This document shows, piece by piece, positions 32,917 to 43,394 of a stretch of 64,000 bases of DNA. This stretch comes from Micrasema longulum (taxonomy: Eukaryota > Arthropoda > Insecta > Trichoptera > Brachycentridae). The translations under genes and the position numbers were made by a program. The first letter of the stretch is position 1. Every line of letters starts with the position of its first letter. Under the pieces are notes generated by a model. The model ran no database searches. It worked only from the letters and a program-made list of their open reading frames with translations, and was not told where the DNA came from. Location of the stretch: NCBI GenBank assembly GCA_022494885.1, contig JAGVSM010002889.1, positions 1 through 64,000 of the forward strand, in the 5' to 3' direction.

Positions 32917-32924
32917 TTATAAAA

Positions 32925-33060
32925 ATCCACCAGTACGTCCCTCGATCTTCCCCTTATGACAAGCTGAAGTGTGGCATATTTATCACCTCTCAACACATGG
33001 CCAAAATATAATATCTTACGGAGCTTAACAGTGGTGAATAGTTCTCTATTAGTATTGGCT
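32925..33060 (-). mobile_element. RTE-D relic, 3' portion
   Basis: The minus strand reads ANTNRELFTTVKLRKILYFG then HVLRGDKYATLQLVIRGRS. It continues the RTE-D frame at 33540-33800 and is separated from it by a Jockey insertion. Confidence 0.7.
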
Positions 33061-33540
33061 CTACGTATTTTTTTTTATTTATTTACAATTTTAAAAACCC
33101 GTTAGGGTTACATTAGAAATTTAATATTGTCTAGTCATTTTATGTCTCGTCTAGTCTAGTTAGTTCAGTCATCCTGTGCTTTTTCAGATTGATTTGAAAT
33201 TTGTCTCCATTAAAAGTTTTCAAGTAGTAAGGTAGGTCGTTGTAGTGTTTAAGTCCATTATGTAGTATTTTTGACTGTCCTGTGTTTGTCTTTGCTTTTT
33301 CAATATGATAGTGTTGTTGTTGTCTGGTGTTATATTTGTGTATGTCAGCATTTTTGACTAATAGTATGTCGTCGTCTTGTATGTTTCCCAGTGTTATTTT
33401 GTGCACAATTTTTAAGGTCTCAATTTTAGTCAAGTAGTTTATGTCAAACTGGTGTGTTTTTTTGTAAAGTTCAGTCGTAAAGGTCAGGTTGGGTAGGTTG
33501 TATGTTAGTTTAAGAATTTTATTTTGTTGTCTTTGTATTC
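33061..33540 (-). mobile_element. Jockey C-terminus inserted in RTE-D
   Basis: The minus strand reads ITRIQRQQNKILKLTYNLPN, then LTKIETLKIVHKITLG, DIHKYNTRQQQHYHI and SKILHNGLKHYNDLPYYLK. The short 3' UTR has a stem-loop AACCC/GGGTT (33096-33109), and the polyA complement is at 33067-33084. The joining ORF at 33544 reads from RTE-D into this element. Confidence 0.75.
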
Positions 33541-33800
33541 TTGTTATGTCTGTCTTGTTGCCAATACTTCATTGTTGGTTATCATATTGGTCCAAGATAT
33601 TCTTAACATTCTACGGTGGATCCACATGTCAAATGCTTCAAGACGGTTTATAATACAAACTTTTAGAGTCCACGCCTCTACACCGTACAGTAAGACAGAC
33701 CATATATAACATTTGACCATTTGTTGTCTTAGATTAAGGTTAATATTATCGTCACAAAGAAGTTTTTTCATTTTGTTAAATCCTGTTCAGGCTGCTTCTA
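33540..33800 (-). mobile_element. RTE-D relic, 5' portion
   Basis: The minus strand reads LNLRQQMVKCYIWSVLLYGV then EAWTLKVCIINRLEAFDMW and IHRRMLRISWTNMITNNEV, the typical RTE thumb region with LLYGVEAWTL. Truncated at about 33800 against Jockey-A. Confidence 0.8.
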
Positions 33801-33814
33801 TTTTGCATTATATA

Positions 33815-34736
33815 CACACCTGAAGCCAGTTTAAAGCTTCATATAAACTCTAGAAATTCGTGCCAATTATTGAAACCAGTTGATAATATAAAATATCTAG
33901 GCATTGTAATTGACAGAAATTTGCGATGGGAGACACAGGTTCAGTCCCTGGTATCTAGATTAAGAAAACTGTGTCATATCTTTAGCTCACTCAGAAACAT
34001 CCTGGACGTTAGCACTCTTAAAAACGTCTACTTTGCGCTTTTTCAATCGGTGGCTGTTTATGGCATAATTGGCTGGGGAGGTTGCTCGACAGTTGTCATG
34101 AACCCCCTAATCAAGACGCAAAAACTTATTCTTAGAGTTATGTTTCGGTGCCCTCCGACCTACCCATCTGAACCAATATTTCAATTGTTAAAAGTTCTTG
34201 ATATTCGTCAAATCTATATCAAAAATGTATTGACAGTTTTCTGGGCAGGCGACTACGGAAGGAGGTCCCAACAGAATGCCTTTACGAGGTTTTCGCGTAA
34301 CCTAAACTACTTAATACCGAGAACGCGTACGATGTTTGCTCGGAGACACTTTTCATATATAGCTCCAAGAGTGTTCAACGTCTTGGATTAACATATTAAG
34401 TTCTCCAAAACAACGTCCATATTTAAGATGAAGATCCATAACTGGATTGTATCGAGGGGTAGAGACCACTGTATGAGATTGCTTCGGGAATAAAATGCAT
34501 AACATCGCTGCTGTTTTCATTATTATCCATATACGTATATCGTTTATGTGTATGTCATCACTGTCATACGTATTATTTTATAACTTTTGATTCCATTTTC
34601 GACATGTATTATAAATTTTTATTATTTTTATTTTTCTATTATTATTTTGTATATTTTGTATATTGTTTTGATTATTTTGCATATTTTTTTTGATTACCTG
34701 TATATTGTTTTAATATGTCAATAAATATTTTTGATT
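33815..34736 (+). mobile_element. Jockey-A relic (C-terminus and 3' UTR)
   Basis: Reads SCQLLKPVDNIKYLGIVIDR, LRWETQVQSLVSRLRK, YGIIGWGGCSTVVMNPLIK, RRSQQNAFTRFSRNLNYLIP and YIAPRVFNVLD, then a TAA at 34389 that is probably a point mutation, because HIKFSKTTSIFKMKIHNWI continues in frame. One of the longer undisturbed frames (174 codons). Same family as 11780-12495. It ends near 'aatatgtcaataaa'. Confidence 0.85.
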
Positions 34737-34868
34737 TATATATCGAAGAGTCCCGACTTAACACGGAATTTTCTAACAAGTCGGGACATAAAAAACATAT
34801 AATTGTGTCTATGTAAAATTGTGTATGTTGTGCATTAAATAAATAAAAATAAATAAATAAATAAATTA
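34722..34868 (+). mobile_element. Short tailed repeat with 10-bp hairpin, copy 2
   Basis: Same sequence as 27381-27512: GTCCCGACTT (34750-34759) pairs perfectly with AAGTCGGGAC (34778-34787), then 'gtgtctatgtaaaattgtgt' and an (AAAT)n tail. It has no tRNA-like promoter. It may be a solo 3' end of an unseen non-LTR family or a distinct short retroposon. Confidence 0.7.
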
Positions 34869-34899
34869 TATCTCAATGTCGGGGTCTAGATTTTCAGTG

Positions 34900-36119
34900 A
34901 TGATACTATAAATTGCTATTTTTTTCTGTGATTCTGTTTGGTACAACAACTCTCATGTATGAAATCAACTCAAACGACGTAATTTCGTGATATATTATAT
35001 TGTTTAGCTATAATATCCATTAATTCAACACATTATTTACAAACATAAAAGTTTATAAAAAATAGCACAGCGAATGCAATGAGTATTAGGTATTCTCATT
35101 ACGATTAAAATGTCAACTGGCCGATTCTAAAAATGAATAATGTCAAAAATGGCCGCGTCGAGCGCCACATGTGTTGCGAGTCATATGTCAAAAGTATCAT
35201 CTCAAAGAAAATAGTCCTTTAGAAATAATGTTTGAAACACTGTTTTCCAAATCGATAATCTTCAAAAAATATGTGTAATCTGCAAGTTTACTCTAGGAGA
35301 AAATCCCGCCAATGGGTTTAAGATGTTCAAAATATAGTATCTATCGCAAGAGGCTAAATTAGCAGTTCATAATGGAGTTCTGGTACCAACCCTAATGTAT
35401 GGAAGCGAAGCATGGATTTGGAAAAAAAGGGACGAAAGTAGACTGAATGCTGTTGAAATGCGATCCCTCAGGCGAATGTGCGGAAAAACAATGTATTATA
35501 GGTGCCCTAATGTCGAAATTAGAGCAGAATGCAAGGCTGAGTTAAGCATTATCGACAAAATTAAGAAAGGTCTTTGCGATGGTTCGGTCATGTGGAGCGA
35601 ATGAATGATGAAAGAACGGCTAAAAAGATTTATGATGCGAATGTGTCTGGTTGTAGAAGTCGAGGAAGGCCGAGAAAGACATGGCATGATCAAGTACAAC
35701 AAATTCCTGAAAGTGGTCATGTGAAAAGTCGGAATAATCGACGTGCGTGCATGAGAAGATGTATGAATGTGAAGGAAGCAAAGGAAGTGTGCCAGGACAA
35801 AGTGGTGTGGCGTTCTATCCTCTCTGCCTACCCCTCCGGGGAAATGGCGTGATGGTTAGTTAGTTAGTTAGTTAAAATATAGTATACCTATTTGTATGAA
35901 GAAATAAGCGGGAGAAATAGGCTAGTTCCTTGGCTCATGTGGCGCGCTTTATTAATATTTTTATTTATATTAGGAGAAAAATACAAATGGTGGCAATGAT
36001 TTATAAGAAATTGTAATTATTTGTTTGTTTTTCTGTAAAATTACCGTAAAACATTGTTATGGCTAGTCAAATATAATGGCAAGCTGCGCATAATCGCTTC
36101 TATACACGGTTCGCCCCTG
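34900..36119. mobile_element. Non-autonomous hAT-like element, copy 2, with RTE-A inside
   Basis: It matches 40268-41035 through 'gtgattctg', 'atcaactcaaac', 'aaaatagtcctt', 'gaaaatagtcc..agaaataatgtt', 'tgtaatctgcaagttt' and 'taatcgctt...cgcccctg'. The left end is eroded. RTE-A inserted at 35341-35873. Terminal CTG at 36117-36119 is conserved. Confidence 0.75.
35341..35873 (+). mobile_element. RTE-A copy with (TTAG)n tail and 12-bp target duplication
   Basis: Reads LSQEAKLAVHNGVLVPTLMY, GSEAWIWKKRDESRLNAVEM, then after a one-base shift MRWFGHVERMNDERTAKKI, GRPRKTWHDQVQQI and ILSAYPSGEMA, stop at 35852. The tail is TTAG repeats. AAAATATAGTAT flanks both sides (35329-35340 and 35874-35885). 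5'-truncated, with only one frame error. Confidence 0.9.
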
Positions 36120-36429
36120 TGTGTATACCTATTAAATTTTAGGCCCTCAAAAGGTGTGAAGGAAATAGATGCTCAACTGTGTGCAAAGAATTCATAAAAT
36201 GATGCAATTCAAATTGTATACCTACATACTATCTCTACTCTCCGTACAAAATCGTGACCGAACTATAATAATTTATCTACATGCAAAACATTTCGACCCT
36301 ACGGGTCTCTTAATCGGCCCTTCAGGCCTCGATCATAAGATCTTAAAGGCCGCTCTACACGCTAGCCAATACAAATTGGCCACATTAAAAATATTACAAA
36401 CAATAAATATTACACCAATGTTTGATTAT
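36120..36429. other. No recognised feature
   Basis: Open frame 36169-36465 has no similarity I recognise, and its C-terminal part is FB1 sequence. 'catttcgaccctacgggtct' and 'cggcccttcaggcctcgatc' form short hairpins. Confidence 0.3.
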
Positions 36430-36862
36430 GTCCAAATGCTTGCAGACTGGCTGGATTTCCTTTAGGGAGTTGTTCATATTTAAATTTATTTCAACAGAGA
36501 GGGAAAAGTTTTCGAGAAGAAATTTGGAAGTCTAGGCATTTACAGGGCTTATGACCTGTCATTGGCTGGTTTAAGTGGCCACTTTACACACTGTGTAACA
36601 TTCACCATTCTGCCCATGTTTGAACATCCACATTTTGATAAAGGTTTCAGCTCTTTCACTTCACAAAAGTCGACAGATGGAAGAGTTGAGGAAATGTGGA
36701 TGTTCAAACATGGGCAGAATGGTGAATGTTGCACAGTGTGTAAAGTGGCCACTTAAACCAGCCAATGACAGGTCATAAGCCCTGTAAATGCCTAGACTTC
36801 CAAATTTCTTCTCGAAAACTTTTCCCTCTCTGTTGAAATAAATTTAAATAAATATTACTATT
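36430..36862. repeat. FB1 foldback hairpin, two 159-bp arms
   Basis: Left arm 36478-36636 and right arm 36692-36850 are reverse complements of equal length with very few mismatches, around a 55-nt loop (36637-36691). The arms contain 'ggtttaagtggccacttt', 'ttcaccattctgcccatgtt' and 'gacctgtcattggc'. The left side continues outward with 'gtccaaatgcttgcagactg', the family terminus. Transcripts would fold into one long hairpin. Confidence 0.9.
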
Positions 36863-36889
36863 AAAAATATTACTAACAATATTTTAAAT

Positions 36890-37545
36890 TTTCCAATTCT
36901 TTGTTGACACAAACTGAATTCAACCCCTTTGGGATTTACCAATATAAATATATTATAACAGAAATGAAGATTAGTAAGATGAGAATATAGAACTTAAAGC
37001 ATTTACAGGGTTTACGACCTGTCATCGGCTGGTTTAAGTGGCCACTTGACACGCAAAATTTTACTGGAATTATATATTATTTTGGTTGTGATAAAATTAT
37101 TTGTTTTTTTAATGTTACATAAATTTTTGTGCCAGCAATTTCGGTTAAACTAAATATCAATGAAATATTTAATAATGAAAATTGCCCATCTCCACATTTT
37201 GCATAAATTAATAATTTAATCGTGTTGTGGTCCCGTGGCTAGTGTCTCGGACTCACAGACCAAAGGTCCGTGGTTCGAATCCCACTCTACCCCAACTTGA
37301 TTCCATTTTCTAATAGTGAGTTATTTACAACTCGTTGAAAATGGCCCTCAAAATTAAATATTTGGGTAAATCAAAGAACGCAAATATTTCTTTTTAAAAA
37401 AAATAAAAAAATGCACTAAATAAAAAAAATGTAGCGTTCACCATTCTGCGTATGTTTGAACATCTATATTCCTTCAATGCTTCCATCTGTTGATGTTTGT
37501 GAAGTCAATAAGCTGAAACATATACAATGAACATTCACATAAACT
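36890..37545 (-). repeat. FB1 repeat interrupted by SINE-C
   Basis: Left piece 36930-37056 ends '...taagtggccacttgacacg'. The right piece starts at 37432 with 'gtagcgttcaccattctgcg' and continues to 'gtttgtgaagtcaataagct'. The SINE-C region lies between. The FB1 copy is more diverged than its neighbour at 36430. Confidence 0.75.
37212..37405 (+). mobile_element. SINE-C (tRNA-derived)
   Basis: The tRNA-like head 'gtcccgtggctagtgtctcg' (A box) and 'ccgtggttcgaatcccact' (B box) is fused to a body with 'gagttatttacaactcgttg' and 'aaatatttgggtaaatcaaa', with an A-rich tail at 37393-37430. It has no anticodon-stem complementarity of a functional tRNA that I can be sure of. Single copy here. Confidence 0.75.
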
Positions 37546-37576
37546 TTGTTAAATTTTAATATTCACGAGGTAAAAT

Positions 37577-37785
37577 GCCACACCGTGGTATAATGATCAG
37601 CACGCTTGCCTGCCATGCAAGAGGTCTCGGGTTCGATTCCCGGCATGATTGACATATAATATTTGTTTAAAAAGGTATTTTTACACTATGATATTTCATA
37701 GTCCCTGGGCTGGCACCTGAAGCGTAAGACTGATCATCTTACCTTCATATAAAAAAAGAAAAGCAAAATGCGCTGCGATTTTTTT
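37577..37785 (+). mobile_element. SINE-A copy, best-preserved head
   Basis: Head 'ccgtggtataatgatcagca' (A box), 'gcctgccatgcaagaggtct' and 'gggttcgattcccggc' (B box) resemble tRNA-Gly. The body has 'tatttcatagtccctgggct' and 'aagactgatcatcttacctt'. It faces a second SINE-A on the opposite strand 45 bp away. Confidence 0.85.
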
Positions 37786-37829
37786 ATGCAATTAAAAAAA
37801 TATATTTATTACACATAAAAAAATATTTC

Positions 37830-38050
37830 ACGTCAACCATGCCAGGAATCAAACCCGAGACCTTCTGCATGGTAGGCAAATGCGCTGACCACTATACAAC
37901 GAGGCCGACATTGATAACAATGACCGTGAAAATCTTTTTCGTGATTTTCACTTTTTTCATATTTCTCTGCAATATTTCATTGTTCCAAAATTAGCAGCTG
38001 AAGCGTAAATCTGATCACCGCACCTTACAAGTAACAAAATTGATCTAGGT
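37830..38050 (-). mobile_element. SINE-A copy, inverted
   Basis: The minus-strand head is recognisable as 'ggcctcgttgtatagtggtc' and 'gggtttgattcctggcatgg'; it is followed on the left by 'tattttttt'. The sequence to the right (37960-38050) has 'gcaatatttcattgttcc' and 'gaagcgtaaatctgatcacc', a SINE-A body in plus orientation. The copy is therefore rearranged. Confidence 0.65.
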
Positions 38051-38449
38051 ATGTTGAAGTGCCACAAGTCGAACGGTAAACTATTTAAAAGGCGCATAAT
38101 TAAATTGGAGTTAGCGCCGCGGATACGTGGGCCGAAAGCAATTGTTTGAATTATTAATTTATGCAAAATGTGGAGATGGGCAATTATATTTCTGAGGTCA
38201 CGTTCTTAAATACAGTATACCGTTTGTACCTATTACTTTCCTGCCAATTGACCGTTGACCAAATTTTATATATTGTTATTATTTTTTTATTAATGGACTA
38301 TGCCCTCTAGAGTCCATTTTGTTTCATTAACTGTGAAAAACAGGGTCTAGATGTCCAACCGCCCATGCGCTCTGTAGCCGCAAGACATGTTGTTATCTAG
38401 AATCTAACTCTCTACATTGGATTTAATAATTCATTGTGTTTTGGAAATC

Positions 38450-38640
38450 AATTTGAATATTGCGGAGAAATGTTTTCATATATAACTTTTTTTTTAAATT
38501 AATTAAAAAAAACATGTCACTAGAAAAACGCGACGTGTTTGGCATTGGCCATTGTGACGTCAATATTCGTGACGATTTTCTATAAAAAATTAAACGGTTA
38601 GGAACAAAGTTGTAAATTAACATGAATCGTATAACGTATT
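38450..38640 (+). repeat. Diverged dispersed repeat shared with 6215-6390
   Basis: Includes 'gcggagaaatgttttcatat', 'gaaaaacgcgacgtg' and 'ggccattgtgacgtcaat'. See 6215-6390. Class unknown. Confidence 0.4.
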
Positions 38641-38754
38641 AGGGCTGATGATGATGTTATCAATATGTATCTCTTTTGGCTGATCCCGTGTAAGTTGAAT
38701 TCGTTTCGACGTTTCTGCTACTTTGGCAGCAGGGTAAAATGTGTGTTTTGTATA

Positions 38755-39545
38755 AAAATAATGTCCAAATGCTTGCAGACTGGCTGGATTTTCTCCCTAG
38801 GGAGTAATTCATATTTAAATTTATTTTAACAGAAAGGGAAAACATTTTTGATAAGGGAATATGGAAGTATAGGCATTTACAGGGCTTACGACCTGTCATT
38901 GGCTGGTTTAAGTGGCTTTTTACATTCACTGTAGCACATTCAATATTTGACATTCATTTCCTCATCTTCCATCTGTTTTGTGAAAAGAGCTGAAACCTTT
39001 ATGACGTGGGTGAGATTCATCCGGCTGAACCAAATCACCCGCTAGGTAACGCCTGAAAACAATTAAAGTGGCCACCTTAACCAGCCAATGACAGCTCATA
39101 AGCCCTGTAAATGCCTAGACTTCTTAAAAATGTTTTCCCTCTGGTGAAATAAATTTGAATATGAATAACTCCCTAGGGAGGAAATCCAGCCAGTCTGCAA
39201 GCATTTGGACATACTCAAACATTGTTGAATTAACTACCTGGTAAAAGAAGAAGTATAAAAATTTGAAAATTGTTTTCAGGCGTTGCCTAGTAGGTGATTT
39301 GGTTCAGCCGGATGAATCTCACCCACGTGATAAAGGTTTCAGCTCTTTTACTTCACAAAAGTCAACAGATGGAAGAGTTGAGGAAATGTGGATGTTCAAA
39401 CATGGGCAGAATGGTGAATGTTACACAGTGTGTAAAGTGGCCACTTAAACCAGCCAATGACAGGTCATAAGCCCTGTAAATGTCTAGACTTCCATATTCC
39501 CTTCTCAAAATTTTTTTCCCTCTCTGTTGAAATAAATTTTAAAAT
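38755..39545. repeat. FB1 composite, three arms
   Basis: The minus arm 38757-39060 starts with 'tgtccaaatgcttgcagact'. A plus arm 39065-39225 ends with 'gcaagcatttggacatactc'. A second plus arm 39230-39540 carries 'ggcgttgcctagtaggtgat', 'gaatctcacccacgtgataa' and the 'gtggccacttaaacc' core. The order minus-plus-plus parallels the 59.9-61.4 kb palindrome. Confidence 0.85.
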
Positions 39546-40259
39546 TATGTGTTTATGTACTAAAAAATTGTACCGTGTCGCAGTCAGCAATAGGCACATT
39601 TCGTGTCATTTTTGTCGCGGGTAGTGCCGAAAAGTATTTATCTATTCACAACACTCTTTCCTCTATCGTTCTTGTTCAAATTATAGTGATTTTTTCATAT
39701 ATTTGATATATTTGACATGCCCCTTAATTCATTAAAAAATAAATTACGGCTCATTATGTCTGGCTGCGATACACTCCCACTTGCTTTCTAATGATGCGCA
39801 CGCTTACAAGTGACTCAAGACTCTTGTCTAAGTAGTAGGAGAATCTCGCTCCAGAAAACCCCTTCGGACACATGGAACAGATCAACATCCAGAGCTATGT
39901 TTACGTAACCATCAGCACGTTGGTCCTGTATATTGGAATATGAAACATTTTATGTATTTTTTCTTGTTGTTATAATGTGTATTGAATTTAAGTTTGTAAT
40001 GTATACATACCCTTTTTAATTTTGTAGTATATCATAATTTTAATTTTTCTGCTTTTGTTAAATAATATTATAGTTTAAAATTTAAAAACGTCTCTAAAAA
40101 AATTATTATCTGTATGTCCCTAAATGAGTTTTTTTTAAAAAAACTCCTTGGGAATATTGTATATAATTATGTATAATATGTTTTCAATATAATAAAAAAA
40201 AAATTTTAAAAAAATGTATGACATTTAAAAAATTATTTCATCGAATTGAATTGAAGGGA
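39546..40259. other. Unassigned, possibly retrotransposon 3' UTR
   Basis: No coding motif recognised. An A-rich run at 40190-40215 after 'caatataataaaa' may be a polyA tail of a plus-strand retroposon. Confidence 0.3.
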
Positions 40260-40267
40260 GTATATAG

Positions 40268-41035
40268 CAGTGGCGAGCCGTGATTTATTTTATAGGTAAT
40301 CTATTAAAAATGTTCATTAATTTGTACTACATATAAGTACTTACATAACATGTAAGTAATGTTATTATAAATTACTACTTTTTCTGTGGTTCTGTGAAAA
40401 TCAACTCAAACAACAATTATTACTAACCACGCAATATACGTAGCTTTAATTTACACTATTTTAATACAATACTAAACTTGTACAAAAGTTTATTAACACA
40501 TACCACAATGACATTCAACTGATCTGTCATTGACAGTACTGTCAAGACTTGAGCACTGGCCGTATTTAAAATGAATTTGCCTAAAATGAATAATGCCTAA
40601 AACGGCCACTGCGAACGCCACCTGTCCTATGTGATACATAATATGTCAACGGTATCCCATCAAAGAAAAATAGTCCTTCGGAAAATAATGTTCGAAATAC
40701 TAGTTTCCAAATAGAGAATCTTCTAAAAATATTTGTAATCTGCAAGTTTGTTTTAGTACTAAAAAAGCCGACTTGGGTTAAAGACGAAAAATACAGTGTA
40801 CTTTTTTGTATGGAAGAATAAGCTGAGGTAATCGACTAGTTTTATCGTTCAGTGAGAATGGACTGGGCGCACTTCATAGATATTTTTTTGTAGAAAGATA
40901 TAAACGGTGATTTATAATAAATAACAATTACTTTATATATTTTCCCATAAACATGGTTACTATAAATGATTATAATTTGAAGTCAAATATAATGGTAAGC
41001 TGTGCATAATCGCTTACTTTGACGATTCGCCCCTG
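40268..41035. mobile_element. Non-autonomous hAT-like element, 768 bp, intact ends
   Basis: Begins CAGTGGCGAGCCGT and ends ACGATTCGCCCCTG, imperfect inverted termini (11 of 14 match). It is flanked by the exact 8-bp duplication GTATATAG at 40260-40267 and 41036-41043. The 8-bp duplication and CAG..CTG ends are the hAT signature. No transposase ORF, so mobilised in trans. Second copy at 34900-36119. Confidence 0.85.
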
Positions 41036-41094
41036 GTATATAGCAGCTTTCAAAAAGAACTGGGAGTGCGGTAAGGAGTAGCAGGTGCCGCACT

Positions 41095-41565
41095 CAATTG
41101 ATAAAGGCTGTATGGAGATTGGATATTTACTCAGTGAAAACCAAATGCCGCCTATATAAAGCCTGCATAACACCTATTCTCCTCTACGGATGTGAATCGT
41201 GGCACCTCACTAGGGCCCAAAACAGCAAAATCTATTTCTATAATATGTGTCTCAGAAGAATCTTGAGTGAGCGGTGGTTTGACTTTGAGAGGCCTGAAGT
41301 AATAGGAGAACGGACGCAGCAAACCCCGGTGACAACTGTCGTCAAGCGGAGGCGATACGGTTAGCTAGGCTACTGCGGTTGCCTCCTGAGAGCATTAACC
41401 TCGCTTGCCTACTTTACAAGGTTTCAGGTTCTCGACGTCCTGGACGTCCATTGCTGACTGTTCGTCGGCAGTTTATGTCAGAACTTCGGGACGAGAACCT
41501 GACTTAGGGGGACGCAAAGGAGTTGGCAGCTGATAGAGATGCATGGAAGCTCTTTGTGGATAAAA
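41095..41565 (+). mobile_element. RTE-B C-terminal relic
   Basis: Reads DIYSVKTKCRLYKACITPIL, LYGCESWHLTRAQNSKIYF and MCLRRILSERWFDFERPEVI, then frameshifted LLTVRRQFMSEL and ELAADRDAWKLFV. A stop after RRRYG is followed by frame changes. The family also occurs at 14786, 24055 (minus), 48475-50210 (minus) and 53400. Confidence 0.8.
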
Positions 41566-41569
41566 CAAT

Positions 41570-42095
41570 ACTCACTTACAGATTCAAAAACTACTCTTAC
41601 TCACACAAAGACATAACCCCCACAATACATCACATACAAATAATATAATCACAAGATCCTCAACACGAAGACAACTTAAACAAATACAAACTAAAACCAC
41701 TTTCGGACAAAGGGATTTTGAGTATTATTCAATTAAAATCTATAACCTACTTCCACTATCTATTAAAACAATTAGTAACGAGAAAATGTTTAAAAAGGCT
41801 TTTAAAAAATGGATAGTGGAGCTAGGTAGAAGTAAAATGGATTGTCTCATTCGCCCATTTTCATTGTGTGTTTTGTAATATAAATAATATAGATGTACAG
41901 AAATACCTTGTTTTTGAAACTGTCTGAATATTTGTTAATTATCTTCGTTTTTTTAAGTTAGTCTTCTTTGTTTATTCTCAAATGTAATTTTCAAAAAGTA
42001 TGTTGTTAAGTGTCCTCGGCACGGGAAACCCCAGTGAGGTCACATTATTTTTATTATTAATTATAGTTTATAAGCAAAAAATATAAATAAATAAA
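41570..42095 (+). mobile_element. Jockey-E 3' end
   Basis: The plus strand reads TTFGQRDFEYYSIKIYNLLP, LSIKTISNEKMFKKAFKKWI and VELGRSKMDCLIRPFSLCVL, stop near 41877. The 3' UTR contains 'cctcggcacgggaaacccca' with a small CCTC/GAGG hairpin, and an A-rich tail near 42075-42095. The same family is at 46493-47155. Confidence 0.75.
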
Positions 42096-42119
42096 ATACC
42101 ATATGCTCCAACTGGGAGC

Positions 42120-42275
42120 GGACATTGAATGATGATGATGAATTGAAAAGTCCGAATGATCGGCATGCGTGCATGGGAAGAAGTATGAACGCAGAGAAAG
42201 CTAGATCTGTATGCAAAGACAGACTGAGATGGCGTTCTGTGTACCCTTACGGAGAAATGGCGTGATGGTATTGTT
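42120..42275 (+). mobile_element. RTE-A extreme 3' end
   Basis: Corresponds to the last 50 codons of RTE-A (RNNRRACM..CMNAEKARSVCKDR-type, with one shift) and ends 'ggagaaatggcgtgatgg' plus a T-rich tail. It is a very short 5'-truncated copy. Confidence 0.7.
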
Positions 42276-42924
42276 TTTTTTAATAACTGATAACGTGGTT
42301 TCAAAGCGGTTTGGATATTTCGGTCGATGATGACTGGTAGATTCGTACTGTGGGAATATATGTACTATAAATACATATATATGCAACAAATATACTATCT
42401 CTTATAAATAACAGTCGCTCAGTTCGTACAATACGTTTGTATCTGTTTATGACACTACTCACTTCACCTTAGATATCGAAATGTTATTTTATGGGAGGTT
42501 ACGTCATCGTACAACGCTTTCAAAACTTTACAAGTAAGCCGTTGTGGGGCTACAGAAGAAAGAGAAATGATCCCCGATCATACTCAACATGAGGTAGTTT
42601 AGCAATTAAAAAAATGTTTCTTAATAAACTATCTAACTAAGCAAAAATTATTTTTTAAAGATTTGTACCTATATATCGCATTATCAGCGCTGTGATTTTT
42701 TGAGCCACGTTACGGTGAAACAGATTGAGTCGTAATCATTATTCAAAATTTCTGAAAATAAATTTTGGTTCTTAAACCTCTAACATTTTGATAGTAAATT
42801 TAACATTTATTTTTTTATTTTGTAGAAACATACAGTGAACAATTATTAAATTTCATAACAAATATAAGGTTAAAGGACATTGTATTTAACATTTTTTGGT
42901 TCGTGTACCTGCACACAAATCTGG

Positions 42925-43390
42925 ATTTTCTCCCAAGACGGGAGTAGGTATATATTTTTATTTATATCCCTACAGAGATGAGGTAGAATTTTTTCAAACT
43001 CAAGATTCAGGGTTATGGATATTCGAGCGTTTACATCTGCAGGCGTTTACTAGTACTTAATTTAACTCGGCTGATGAGTCTTAACTACATAAAATAAAGT
43101 AATCTGCTAATTAAATACTTAACTTCAATTTCAATGCATAGATGGCGCTTCCAACTCGCTTGTGGATGGGTTCTTGATTCGTAGCATATATACAAAAACC
43201 AAAAATGTTACCTGGTGTGGATATTCGCTAAAATAAGCGTATTGGGGAATGTTGTAGTACTTACATAAAGTGGCCACTTAACCCAGCCAATGACAGGTCA
43301 TAAGCCCTGTAAACGCTCGAATATCCATAATCCTGAATCATGAAATAGAAAAAATCTACCTCATCTCTGTAGGGATATAAATAAAAAGAC
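42925..43390. repeat. FB1 variant-2 foldback element
   Basis: The left part has 'ctcccaagacgggagtaggt', 'ccctacagagatgaggtag' and 'gttatggatattcgagcg'. The right part has the core 'agtggccacttaacccagcc', then 'cgctcgaatatccataatcc' and 'ctacctcatctctgtaggga'. The two are inverted, with a unique loop between (43055-43255). The same variant lies at window start. Confidence 0.75.
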
Positions 43391-43394
43391 ATTG

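Noticed and set aside
36430..36862. CRISPR-like repeat-spacer array in the FB1 cluster
   Set aside because: Repeats are inverted arms of about 160 bp, not short direct repeats with unique spacers, and the genome is eukaryotic.
37580..37650. tRNA-Gly gene
   Set aside because: Clear B box, but the same head plus body recurs as SINE-A at several loci and the acceptor stem does not close convincingly.
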